From assembly GCA_011605835.1 (NCBI GenBank), contig JAAOZJ010000057.1, forward strand, positions 1-20,429: a stretch of 20,429 bases of DNA, read 5' to 3'. The notes under the pieces are model-generated. The model was not told the DNA's origin, did no database searches, and worked only from the letters and a program-made list of their open reading frames with translations. This stretch comes from Thermoproteota archaeon (lineage in GTDB: Archaea > Thermoproteota > Methanomethylicia > Nezhaarchaeales > WYZ-LMO8). This document shows positions 1-6,988 of this stretch, piece after piece. The position numbers were made by a program, and so were the translations under genes. Positions within the stretch are counted from its first letter, which is position 1. The number at the start of each line of letters is the position of its first letter.

Positions 1-285
1 AAGAGCGATATCGAGTCCCTTAGGGTGGCTACTAAAAGCGACGTGGAGGCTCTTAGAAAGGAGTTCAAGAACGATATGGAAGCATTGAGGAAGGAGTTCA
101 AGGAGGGGATTGGGAGGCTCGATGGGAGGATCGACGGCCTCGAGCAGAGGATTGGCTTCCTCGATCAGAGGGTCGCCAGGCTGGAGGGCTCCATAAGCCT
201 ATTCGCCAAGCTATTCATAGCCTTCAACCTGCCGCTACTGGTGAGCGTGATAGCGGCTCTGGTAGCGCTGTTGCTGAGAGCCTAA
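1..285 (+). CDS. Coiled-coil protein with C-terminal membrane anchor (5' end outside window)
   Basis: The reading frame is open from the first base, so the gene very likely begins upstream; 94 residues are visible. A GTG at 25 could serve as a start, but the residues before it (KSDIESLR) belong to the same repeat as those after it (KSDVEALRKEF, then DMEALRKEF), so the frame before 25 is real. Residues up to about 65 form charged heptads (RLDGRIDGLEQRI and similar), a strong coiled coil. The last 30 or so residues are one hydrophobic helix ending LLLRA at the stop, a tail anchor. Small archaeal proteins of this build are common and mostly uncharacterised. The function is unknown, and no link to the glycan genes downstream is evident. 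Confidence 0.7.
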   Translation, partial: KSDIESLRVATKSDVEALRKEFKNDMEALRKEFKEGIGRLDGRIDGLEQRIGFLDQRVARLEGSISLFAKLFIAFNLPLLVSVIAALVALLLRA

Positions 286-527
286 AATGATCACGGCTAC
301 GCGTCACGCATTCACCGACCGCGCACCACCTCGCCTCTTATCTGCCGAGCTCGAGCACCGCGCAGGCCTATCGATGCGCTCCACGAAGACCCTCGCTGTC
401 AACTGATGGCAGGTGCGCCGAGCCCAGCACTTGCGAGGACCGACCCTGAGCCGTCGAAGGAAAGCCCCAAGACGAGAGCAGTGAGAGGAGCCGCCACGAA
501 GCCCGCGAAGCTCGCGAGCGAGAGCGC
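286..527. other. Intergenic region, 242 bases, G+C-rich
   Basis: I see no convincing gene, RNA gene or promoter here. The frame of the next gene is open back to a stop at 447-449 but has no ATG, GTG or TTG codon before 528. Short matches to RNase P or C/D-box RNA motifs were considered and rejected. Confidence 0.4.
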
Positions 528-1277
528 TTGAGGAAGGTCTTCTTCTTGGTCTTAGCTAGGGACTCGAGGCACGTGGAGAGGAAGGCCTCCGAGCTAGAGG
601 GGATGGGCCTACCCTTCGTGGTGATCTGCGGCGAGAAAGTGGACCATCCGAAGGTCGTGCACAGAGAGCCGAGGGGCAAGTGGGACGCCATAAACTTCGG
701 CAGCAGGTTCGTGCCCGACGACGCCGACGCCGTGGCCCTGAACGACGTGGACACAAAAGTGCACGGCCTAGAGCACGCCCTCAGCCACCTGGAGGAGGCA
801 GACCTAGTGTACTGCAGGGTTGGCGTGGAGGAAGGGCCCCAAGTGAAGTTCTACAGGATAGCCGACCCCATAAGGAGGAGGCTACACGTCTTCGCGAGCG
901 GGGAGCTCATGATAATGAGGAGGGAGGTCTTCGAGAAGGTGCTACCGATACCGCCCTGCATAGCCGAGGACTCCTACATACTGTTCAAGGCCCTGGAGCT
1001 CGGCTACAGAGCGCGCTTCTGCACCAAGGCCTACACCACGACCCGCAGGACAGAGAGCGCCGAGGAGGAGGCCGCCTACAAGGCGAGGACCACGTTAGGG
1101 ATATACCAGGCGCTGAGGTACGCGAGGCCACCCCCATGGATAAGGGCCTTCTACGGGCTACTGCCGCTTCTCGCGCCTTTGCTGGCCGTGGCGGGGGAGG
1201 AGGGGAGGGCGTGGGCGAGGGGCATGATGAGGGCGCTGAGCATGGCCTTGAAGGGGCACTATCCCACGAAGTTTTGA
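528..1277 (+). CDS. GT2-like glycosyltransferase
   Basis: This 249-residue protein looks like a short GT-A fold inverting glycosyltransferase. Visible marks are an N-terminal strand (RKVFFLVLA), KWDAINFG near residues 51-58, which fits the K-x-D/G-A-x-N-x-G stretch of GT2 enzymes, the metal-binding DVD at 73-75 (ALNDVDT), and an acceptor-side ED at 147-148 (CIAEDSYI). TTTRRTES...GIYQAL at 171-196 recalls the region before the QxxRW motif of processive GT2 enzymes, although QxxRW itself is not seen. A hydrophobic segment near 207-222 may lie on the membrane. TTG at 528 is the only usable start codon downstream of the in-frame stop at 447-449. Donor and acceptor are unknown. The gene stands alone, about 250 bases from its upstream neighbour. 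Confidence 0.7.
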   Translation: MRKVFFLVLARDSRHVERKASELEGMGLPFVVICGEKVDHPKVVHREPRGKWDAINFGSRFVPDDADAVALNDVDTKVHGLEHALSHLEEADLVYCRVGVEEGPQVKFYRIADPIRRRLHVFASGELMIMRREVFEKVLPIPPCIAEDSYILFKALELGYRARFCTKAYTTTRRTESAEEEAAYKARTTLGIYQALRYARPPPWIRAFYGLLPLLAPLLAVAGEEGRAWARGMMRALSMALKGHYPTKF

Positions 1278-1332
1278 CGAGCCCCATCGCACGGTGGAAA
1301 AGTGGGTCGAAACTTTCAAAGGAGTACAAAAG

Positions 1333-1346
1333 CGAGGCTGGCCTCG
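1333..1346. promoter_or_regulatory. 14-base interrupted palindrome upstream of the DUF4258/DUF2283 pair
   Basis: Six-base arms, cgaggc and gcctcg, flank a two-base centre and lie 22 bases before the ATG of the DUF4258 remnant. A TATA-like stretch (cgaaactttcaaa, about 1308-1320) lies just upstream, placing the palindrome near the expected transcription start. Autoregulated toxin-antitoxin operons often have such an operator, but here this is inference only. Confidence 0.25.
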
Positions 1347-1367
1347 AAATTCAGCGTGCTCGAAGCG

Positions 1368-1596
1368 ATGAGGATAAGGCTCACCAAGCATGCCTACCCA
1401 AGATGAAGGAGTGCGATATTCCAGAGAGCGAGGTCCTAGCCGCCATCGTCCAAGTAGGCAGAGTCGTCCAAGGGCGCGAGTAGGGAGACAGCTCAGGAGG
1501 CGTCAATGGGCATACGATAAGGGTCGTCTACGAGGAAGCGAGGATTTAATAGTCGTGGTGACAGTCTATCGTGCTAGAAGGGAGAGGTATGAGTAG
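1368..1596 (+). pseudogene. Decayed DUF4258-family gene
   Basis: The sequence reads as a small DUF4258 protein only if the frame is changed several times. MRIRLTKHAYP is in the frame of the ATG at 1368, which stops at 1404. KMKECDIPESEVLAAIVQVG follows in a second frame, ending at TAG 1481-1483. SRETAQEASMG fits best in the first frame again. TIRVVYEEA is back in the second, and DLIVVVTVYRARRERYE is in the third, ending at 1594-1596. The opening basic strand and TKHA, the middle helix, RVVYEE and the closing IVVVTVYR are the family pattern. DUF4258 proteins are usually encoded just before DUF2283 proteins and are thought to be toxin-like partners. The breaks are mostly not at homopolymers, favouring true decay over sequencing error. 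The last bases overlap the start of the next gene. Confidence 0.75.
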
Positions 1597-1825
1597 GGAT
1601 TTAAAGGTGGCATACGACCCCGAGGCCGACGTCCTGGTGATCAAGGCAGGAGATGGCAGGCCTTCCTATGGAGAGGAGCTGACGGACCAGCTGATCATCC
1701 ACTACAACGAGCGCGGCGAGCCCATCGAGATAGAGGTGCTCGACGCCACTGAGCTCCTCGCAAAGCTCGTCGCAGCCGTGGAGGGCTCAAAGCGCGCCAA
1801 AGTTCGCCTAGACGTGCAGGCCTAG
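1589..1825 (+). CDS. DUF2283 family protein
   Basis: This 78-residue protein opens SRDLKVAYDPEADVLVIKAG, the hallmark of DUF2283 (YDxEADxLYI), followed by the acidic turn GEELTDQLIIHYNERGEPI and EIEVLDATELL, which match the rest of the family. The ATG at 1589 is preferred over the in-frame GTG at 1571 because it starts where the family starts and overlaps the upstream DUF4258 stop by 8 bases, the usual coupled arrangement. DUF2283 proteins commonly pair with DUF4258 proteins and are regarded as antitoxin-like; their biochemistry is not established. Here the partner upstream is broken while this gene is intact, as if the antitoxin side alone were kept. It has no evident role in glycan synthesis. 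Confidence 0.85.
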   Translation: MSRDLKVAYDPEADVLVIKAGDGRPSYGEELTDQLIIHYNERGEPIEIEVLDATELLAKLVAAVEGSKRAKVRLDVQA

Positions 1826-1937
1826 GGCTTCTAAGAGCTGTTGAGCTGTTGAAGGAACACACACGATCCGAGCTAATAGGTCGCTCCCATCAGTGAAAAC
1901 GCCTTACTACGACGCCTCTCGAAAGAGGGCTACGCGC

Positions 1938-2921
1938 ATGCGTGGCAGAGGGCTCGTCTTGGTGACCGGCGGGGCTGGCTTCATAGGCAGCCACTTGGTT
2001 GACAGGCTCGTCTCAGAGGGCTGGAGGGTCAGGGTACTCGACAACTTCAGCACCGGGAGGATGGAGAACGTCGAGCACCACGTGAACAGCCAAGTAGTGG
2101 AGGTAGTGAGGGGGGACTTGAAGGACCTCGAGGTCGTTAAGAGCGCCGTCGATGGAGTGGACGCCGTCTTCCACTTCGCCGCCAACCCGGAGGTCAGGGT
2201 CAGCACAACCAACCCTGGAATCCACTTCAACGAGAACGTCGTGGCGACCTTCAACCTATTGGAGGCGATGAGGAGGGAGGGCGTCAGGGAGCTCGTCTTC
2301 GCCTCCTCCAGCAGCGTCTACGGGGAGCCCGACGAGATACCCGTGGGCGAGGAAGCCCCCGTGAGGCCCGTGTCCGTCTACGGAGCAAGCAAGGCCGCCT
2401 GCGAGAGCCTAATCCACGCATACTCCAAGCTCTACGGAATAAGGGCCGTGATTTTGAGGTACGCGAACGTCGTCGGCCCTAGGCTCAAGCACGGAGTGGT
2501 CTACGACTTCGTCGTCAAGCTGAAGAGGAGCCCGAGCGAGCTGGAGGTGCTGGGAGATGGAAAGCAGGTGAGGAGCTACGTGCACGTGGAGGACGCTGTT
2601 GAGGCCACCATGATGGCGTGGAGAGAGAGCGATAACCACTTTGAGGTCTACAACGTTGCTTCAGAGGACTGGATAACCGTAGATGAGGTTGCAGACGAGG
2701 TCATGAAGGCCATGGGCTTGAGCGACGTGAGGAAGGTCTACAGGCCTCTGCTCCACGGGGTCGGCTGGCTGGGGGACGTGAAGAGGGTGGCCCTGAGAAT
2801 AGACAAGCTGAAGGCATTGGGCTTCAAGCCCTCCATGAGCTCGAGGGAGGCCGTCAGGGCTACGGCGAAGAAACTCGTAGAGGAGCTCGTCCATAACGGT
2901 TTAGCTGGTCGTGCATTCTAG
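1938..2921 (+). CDS. NAD-dependent nucleotide-sugar 4-epimerase, GalE-like extended SDR
   Basis: This 327-residue enzyme carries the full signature of extended short-chain dehydrogenases. The Rossmann glycine motif TGGAGFIGSHL is at 10-20, the acidic residue that selects NAD is in VLDNFSTG at 33-40, the catalytic serine stretch FASSSSVYGEP is at 121-131, and the YxxxK pair is Y148/K152. RYANVVGPR and SYVHVEDA follow as in UDP-glucose and UDP-GlcNAc 4-epimerases. It would interconvert a UDP-glucose/UDP-galactose type sugar in the cytoplasm and feed the transferases downstream; the exact sugar cannot be read from sequence. ATG 1938 is chosen because an upstream GTG at 1893 would add 15 residues before the first strand. 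A broken copy of its 5' end lies at 8157-8245. Confidence 0.9.
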   Translation: MRGRGLVLVTGGAGFIGSHLVDRLVSEGWRVRVLDNFSTGRMENVEHHVNSQVVEVVRGDLKDLEVVKSAVDGVDAVFHFAANPEVRVSTTNPGIHFNENVVATFNLLEAMRREGVRELVFASSSSVYGEPDEIPVGEEAPVRPVSVYGASKAACESLIHAYSKLYGIRAVILRYANVVGPRLKHGVVYDFVVKLKRSPSELEVLGDGKQVRSYVHVEDAVEATMMAWRESDNHFEVYNVASEDWITVDEVADEVMKAMGLSDVRKVYRPLLHGVGWLGDVKRVALRIDKLKALGFKPSMSSREAVRATAKKLVEELVHNGLAGRAF

Positions 2922-2966
2922 CAAGGCAAGGCTACTACGCCGAGCGGCTAAAGAGGGCAATGCGTA

Positions 2967-3650
2967 ATGCGTAGTGCTTCGGCCGTCGACTTACCCCGAT
3001 TTAAGGAGGAGCTCGACCTACTAAAGCGCCACGACATAAAGGCCAACGTATTAGTAGACCTCGGCTGTGGCGACGGCAGCTTGACCATCGAGATGGCCAA
3101 AGTCGTTGGGGCGAGCGAGGTCTACTGCATCGACGTGGACGCAAATGCGCTAAACGTGGCAGCGTCGCGAGGTCTGAGGACGTTTGTCATCGACCTCTCG
3201 AATGGTAGAATTTCCCTTCCCGACGAGAGCGCTGACTTGGCGACCGCCCTCGAGGTGATAGAGCACTTGGCGAACCCCGACAACATGCTCAAAGAGGTCC
3301 GTCGGATCCTAAGGGCCGGAGGCCACCTGCTCCTCACGACGCCGAACCTAGCCAGCTGGGTGAACAGACTATTGCTCCTCTCCGGCTACCAGCCGTACAA
3401 CTGCGAGGTATCCACTGAGGTGCTAGCGGGCGTGCCGTGGAGGGACAGGACTTTCGCCAAGCCGTCGGGCCACATAAGGCCCTTCACGCTGAAGGCGCTC
3501 AAAGAGCTACTAGCGCATCACGGCTTCGAGGTCGTCCACGTGAAGAGCGCGCCGGGTGTCGAGCCCAAGGAGCTGAGGGCGTTAGACTCCTTGCTTAGCC
3601 TGAGGCCATCCCTTGCGCGCAGGTTGGTGGTGTTGGCGAGGAAGGCGTGA
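2967..3650 (+). CDS. Class I SAM-dependent methyltransferase
   Basis: This 227-residue protein is a compact Rossmann methyltransferase of the UbiE/COQ5-like (Methyltransf_11) type. The SAM-binding VDLGCGDGS lies at 30-38, the ribose-binding acid at D56 (YCIDVDA), EVIEHL at 96-101 and LTTPNLASW at 123-131, a combination frequent in sugar or lipid-linked glycan methyltransferases. Its stop overlaps the GTG of the next glycosyltransferase in a GTGA four-base overlap, so the two are co-translated, and a role in methylating the glycan or its precursor is likely. A related enzyme, with the same TTPN segment and a similar following region, is encoded at 9470. The ATG at 2967 lies 46 bases after the epimerase, probably in the same operon. 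Confidence 0.85.
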   Translation: MRSASAVDLPRFKEELDLLKRHDIKANVLVDLGCGDGSLTIEMAKVVGASEVYCIDVDANALNVAASRGLRTFVIDLSNGRISLPDESADLATALEVIEHLANPDNMLKEVRRILRAGGHLLLTTPNLASWVNRLLLLSGYQPYNCEVSTEVLAGVPWRDRTFAKPSGHIRPFTLKALKELLAHHGFEVVHVKSAPGVEPKELRALDSLLSLRPSLARRLVVLARKA

Positions 3651-4771
3651 GGATCGTTCACGTAGCGCCATTTTACGCTCCAGTCGTCGGGGGCGTCGAG
3701 GAGGTCGTTAAGAAGGTCGCCGAGTACATGGCGTCGAGGGGTCATGAGATCTTCGTCGTGACGTACAACAGACTGAGAAACGGTGGGGCGGGCGCCCTAC
3801 CTAGGCATGAAGTGATGAACGGCGTTCGTGTGATTAGGATCAAGCCGAATTTCGCGTGGTCTTACGGGACATACAGCTCTGAGCTTCCAGAAGTCGTTAG
3901 AGAGCTGAAGCCGGACATAGTCCATGTTCATGTTTGGAGACATCCGCATGTATTTCAAATAGCTAAGCTGAGAAAGCTCATGAAATTTAAAGCCGTATTA
4001 CATGGACATGCACCATTTCATGGGTTCAGCCAGTTAGACTTGGCCACTTGGATCTATCACAGAACGTTCGATGCATCCGGCAAGAGATGCCTAAGCTCTT
4101 ACGACAAATACATCGCGCTAACGCCTCATGAAGTTAAGAAAGTTAAGCGTCTTGGGCTTAACGATGATAAAATTGTTGTGATACCAAATGGCGTCGAAGA
4201 GGATAAGAAGTGCTCAAACGATGCCAGCATAAGAGATGAGGGGCAAGTGCTTTACCTAGGCAGGATAAGTAAGTCTAAGAACCTGAGCTTGCTCGTCAAG
4301 GCGATGGCTTATGTGGTTAAAGAGATAAAAAATGTTAGGCTAGTTTTAGCGGGTCCTGACGAGGGGCTAGTAAGGAGGCTTATCACGTACGCCGAGAAGG
4401 AGGGCGTCCAAGTTAGATACGCAGGTTACATAAATGAGGACGAGAAGCACAAGTTGTATACGAAGAGTAGTTTATATGCACTACCTTCACTTTATGAACC
4501 CTTCGGAATAACATTGTTAGAGGCGTCTCTTCATGGCCTTCCCTCGGTAATAACTGGCGAGGGAGGACAATTATATGTAGCACCGCCCAACAGGGCAAGC
4601 CTATGGGCAAGGCCAAACTCAAGAGATTATGCTGAGGCAATAACGACTTTGCTAACGGATAAGAAGCAATGGAAAAGATTGAGTCAAAAAGCTAGCGGGT
4701 GGGCACAGCGGTTTATGTGGAGCAAAATACTACCAAGGTATGAAAAATTCTATGACGACTTTTATCTATGA
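3647..4771 (+). CDS. GT4 family glycosyltransferase
   Basis: This 374-residue GT-B fold retaining transferase has an N-terminal acceptor domain opening with VHVAPFYAPVVGGVEEVV, including the glycine loop after the first strand. DIVHVHVW is at 90-97, VIPNGVEED marks the domain junction near 178-186, YLGRISKSKN (203-212) opens the donor domain, and the EX7E motif in EPFGITLLE uses E284 and E292. It would transfer a sugar from a nucleotide donor to a lipid-linked or growing glycan in the cytoplasm. Its GTG start overlaps the methyltransferase stop by four bases (GTGA), indicating translational coupling. Base composition drops from G+C-rich to A+T-rich about 200-250 bases into the gene, so its 3' part looks like foreign or exchanged DNA. 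Confidence 0.9.
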   Translation: MRIVHVAPFYAPVVGGVEEVVKKVAEYMASRGHEIFVVTYNRLRNGGAGALPRHEVMNGVRVIRIKPNFAWSYGTYSSELPEVVRELKPDIVHVHVWRHPHVFQIAKLRKLMKFKAVLHGHAPFHGFSQLDLATWIYHRTFDASGKRCLSSYDKYIALTPHEVKKVKRLGLNDDKIVVIPNGVEEDKKCSNDASIRDEGQVLYLGRISKSKNLSLLVKAMAYVVKEIKNVRLVLAGPDEGLVRRLITYAEKEGVQVRYAGYINEDEKHKLYTKSSLYALPSLYEPFGITLLEASLHGLPSVITGEGGQLYVAPPNRASLWARPNSRDYAEAITTLLTDKKQWKRLSQKASGWAQRFMWSKILPRYEKFYDDFYL

Positions 4772-4773
4772 GT

Positions 4774-4802
4774 AGTATAAAGGAACCCCATTATATTAAA
4801 AT
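4774..4802 (+). promoter_or_regulatory. Two TATA-like elements before the FkbM gene
   Basis: agtataaagg (4774-4783) and ttatattaaaat (4791-4802) lie in the 76-base gap after the GT4 gene. From the second, transcription would begin near 4820, giving a leader of about 25-30 bases before the GTG at 4848. The local A+T richness makes chance matches easy. Confidence 0.3.
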
Positions 4803-4847
4803 CCGTCATGTGATTTCTGCACAGCTATCACTCAAGTAAATTGAAGA

Positions 4848-5798
4848 GTGCTGATGGGGTACATCGCTATGAAACTCGTGGATGTGGACGCGGGTGATAT
4901 GCGCGCAGTTTTAAAAAGTAGGGTCTTATTTAAGAATTGGCACTTACTCCCGTTGATCTATACGTTCTATAGACTAATGCGTAAAGATCCATTAAGGCAT
5001 AATATGAAGATACTATTCAAAGATGGAAAAGCCTTTGCCGTGCCTTTGTTGATGTATGGGCATATATTACGTGGCTATTATTATGGCTTCATCCGCGATA
5101 TCACCTATGATGAAGACTCCATCATTATCAACGGCATCAAGATCAGAACAAGTAAAGAATTGTCCAAAAAGAATCGTCCAATAGATATTGGTTCAGTAAA
5201 ATTTAAAAAATACTACGAGACCTTGCCTTCTTTATACATCTCTCAGATATATGGTTTGCTTAATGTAAAAGATAGAGTAGTTATTGATGTAGGCGCCTTC
5301 GTGGGGGACTCGGCCATCTACTTCGTGCTTAGAGGCGCTAAGAGGGTCATAGCTTTAGAGCCAAATCCTGAAGCATTTAAGGAAATGCTCGAAAACATCA
5401 AGCTCAATAATATGGAGAGCAAAATAATTGCAATAAACGCAGGTCTCTCTAGCAAAGCAGGTTACCTTAGAGTATGGGGAGGAATAAAAGATGCCCTCAC
5501 GACCTATTATGGTATCGACGTGGGTGGAACAGTTAAATCAATGACCCTCTCTGAAATTATTGAAAGTATGTCAAAGACCGAGCAGGCGAATATGGTTCTA
5601 AAGATGGACTGCGAAGGTTGCGAATATGATGTGATATTTAATGATTATGAACATGTGAAGTTATTTAAGGAAATGTTAATAGAATATCACGGTAATTTAC
5701 GAGACTTGTTGAAGGTATTAAAACATGACTTCGAATGTTTCGATATAAAAAGGTATAGCTTGCTCCATCGCAGAAGGCGTAGAGATTATGACGTGTAA
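4848..5798 (+). CDS. FkbM family SAM-dependent methyltransferase
   Basis: Of 316 residues, the C-terminal half is an FkbM-type methyltransferase. DVGAFVGDSAIYF at 147-159 is the SAM loop, E171 in ALEPNPEAF binds the ribose, NAGLSS at 197-202 is typical, and KMDCEGCEYDV at 252-262 is the family's acidic motif. The N-terminal 135 residues are a separate region of unknown role, beginning with a helix similar to that of the paralogue at 18851 (LFKNW against LFNNW). FkbM enzymes methylate hydroxyls of natural products and glycans, so sugar O-methylation is the likely role. The start is uncertain: GTG 4848 is the first possible because a stop lies at 4842; ATG 4854 and ATG 4869 are alternatives. 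The end is very basic (HRRRRRDYDV). Confidence 0.85.
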   Translation: MLMGYIAMKLVDVDAGDMRAVLKSRVLFKNWHLLPLIYTFYRLMRKDPLRHNMKILFKDGKAFAVPLLMYGHILRGYYYGFIRDITYDEDSIIINGIKIRTSKELSKKNRPIDIGSVKFKKYYETLPSLYISQIYGLLNVKDRVVIDVGAFVGDSAIYFVLRGAKRVIALEPNPEAFKEMLENIKLNNMESKIIAINAGLSSKAGYLRVWGGIKDALTTYYGIDVGGTVKSMTLSEIIESMSKTEQANMVLKMDCEGCEYDVIFNDYEHVKLFKEMLIEYHGNLRDLLKVLKHDFECFDIKRYSLLHRRRRRDYDV

Positions 5799-6944
5799 GA
5801 AAATAATGTTCATTGCTCCCAAGATAGACCTCTTGGCTAAAAAAAAAAGGACCCCTTCTGCATTCCGCATGAGCTGGCGAAAATAGGCTATGACGTAGCG
5901 GTGGTCACTTATTACGATAGCATCGATGTGCCCGGATGTCGAATGTTCCCTATTTTGAAAACAAGACCAATGCCAAGATTTATTAAGTCCTTGCCGACTT
6001 ACTTCATTAATATCGCATTTACCATCGCCTCAATCTATGAAGCCGCACAGATATTAGGTGTTCTCCTTGTGGAAAAGCCTCGAGTTGTAATAACCTATTA
6101 CTATCCCTTCAATATAATATTGTTGAGCTTCTTCAAAAAGCTGATGAGAAATTATGAATGTAGAATTATTTGCAAAATGGATTGGGATGGTGTGATAAGA
6201 GGTTCTTCGCTAAAAAAGCTACTCAGGAAGATAGGCCTCATGGTAACGCTGAGGTTTTGCGATGCAATCATCATTGAGAGCTGGGAGGCTCTTCGTAACG
6301 TATCTAAGGAACTCCCTTGCCTAACCAATAAATGTTGCGTTATTTGGAACGGGGTGTGCGATGAGTTATTCGTCACTATTGACGGTAAAAGTCAAAATCG
6401 AAAAAGGCAAATTCTTTGCGTTGCAAGAGTAGAACCAATCAAGGGCATTCACGATCTTATCGTCGCCTTTTCAAAAATTGCTAAAAATCATGGTGATTGG
6501 AGACTAGTAATAGTTGGGCCTTTATGGAATATGAGGTATTACGAATATCTGCAAAACTTAGTTAAAATTCTAGGACTTGAACGTCAAGTCACGTTTACGG
6601 GCATTGTCAGCGATACTCAGCTATACCAGCTATACTCTGAGTCATCCATCTTTGCACTGCCCTCTTATCTAGAGGGTTTTTCTATAGCTAGGGTCGAGGC
6701 TCTGGCAAGCGGGTTACCTGTCATTACGACAACCTCTGGTGGCGCGGAAGTGGTAAGGGGATGTGGCTTCATAGTAAGCCCTGGTGATATTGATGGTTTG
6801 GCGGACGCACTAGAGAAATTAATGAGTAACGAGATGTTACGCGCCAAACTGAGCGAGATAGCTATCAAGAGAGCTAAAGAGCTAACTTGGAAGAAAGTCG
6901 CAGAAAAGCTTGCTAAGATCATCGAAGATCTTTGCCATATGTGA
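5788..6944 (+). CDS. GT4 family glycosyltransferase, frame broken at a run of ten A
   Basis: The frame from ATG 5788 (overlapping the FkbM stop by 11 bases) reads MTCKKIMFIAPKIDLLAKKK and then passes out of frame after A10 at 5839-5848. One base over, the protein continues DPFCIPHELAKIGYDVAVVTYY, exactly what should follow in a GT4 N-terminal domain, and runs to 6944. Eleven A would restore a protein of about 385 residues. The rest is normal: WNGVCDELF at the domain hinge, CVARVEPIKG starting the donor domain, and EX7E in EGFSIARVE, followed by SGLPVITT. Without slippage, only a product lacking the first strand could be made, from GTG 5901. The cause may be a true mutation, phase variation, -1 slippage by polymerase or ribosome, or a sequencing error. 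Confidence 0.75.
5839..5848. repeat. Homopolymer of ten A at the frameshift
   Basis: This is the longest single-base run in the window and lies in codons 18-21 of the GT4 gene that starts at 5788. Gain of one A (or loss of two) would put the whole gene in frame. Runs of this length are slippery for polymerases and ribosomes, and also for some sequencing chemistries. Confidence 0.9.
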
Positions 6945-6973
6945 TCATCAACATTACAACATCATTATAATTA

Positions 6974-6980
6974 AGGAGAG
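6974..6980 (+). promoter_or_regulatory. Shine-Dalgarno site of the GT4 gene at 6989
   Basis: aggagag at 6974-6980 contains GGAG, complementary to the archaeal 16S 3' end, eight bases before ATG 6989. It supports that start. An attataatt stretch just upstream (6964-6972) could be a TATA element, but it lies too close to the SD for both to be used normally. Confidence 0.5.
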
Positions 6981-6988
6981 ATTAATTT

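Noticed and set aside
400..500. Stretches resembling RNase P RNA (ggaaagcccc) or a C/D-box sRNA
   Set aside because: Only isolated short matches. The paired conserved regions of RNase P and a correct C and D box pair with D'/C' are missing.
368..754. Minus-strand frame of 128 codons
   Set aside because: Ser- and Arg-rich translation antisense to the GT2-like gene and its upstream region; no motif and no start signal.
680..1483. Long + strand frame of 267 codons overlapping the GT2-like gene
   Set aside because: It lacks any recognisable domain over 680-1340 and is rich in Arg, Gly and His, as expected of a shifted frame over G+C-rich coding DNA. Only its last 28 or so codons make sense, as part of the DUF4258 remnant.
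1835..1853. Tandem gagctgttgagctgtt repeat
   Set aside because: Two copies of eight bases only; no wider repeat structure or gene association.
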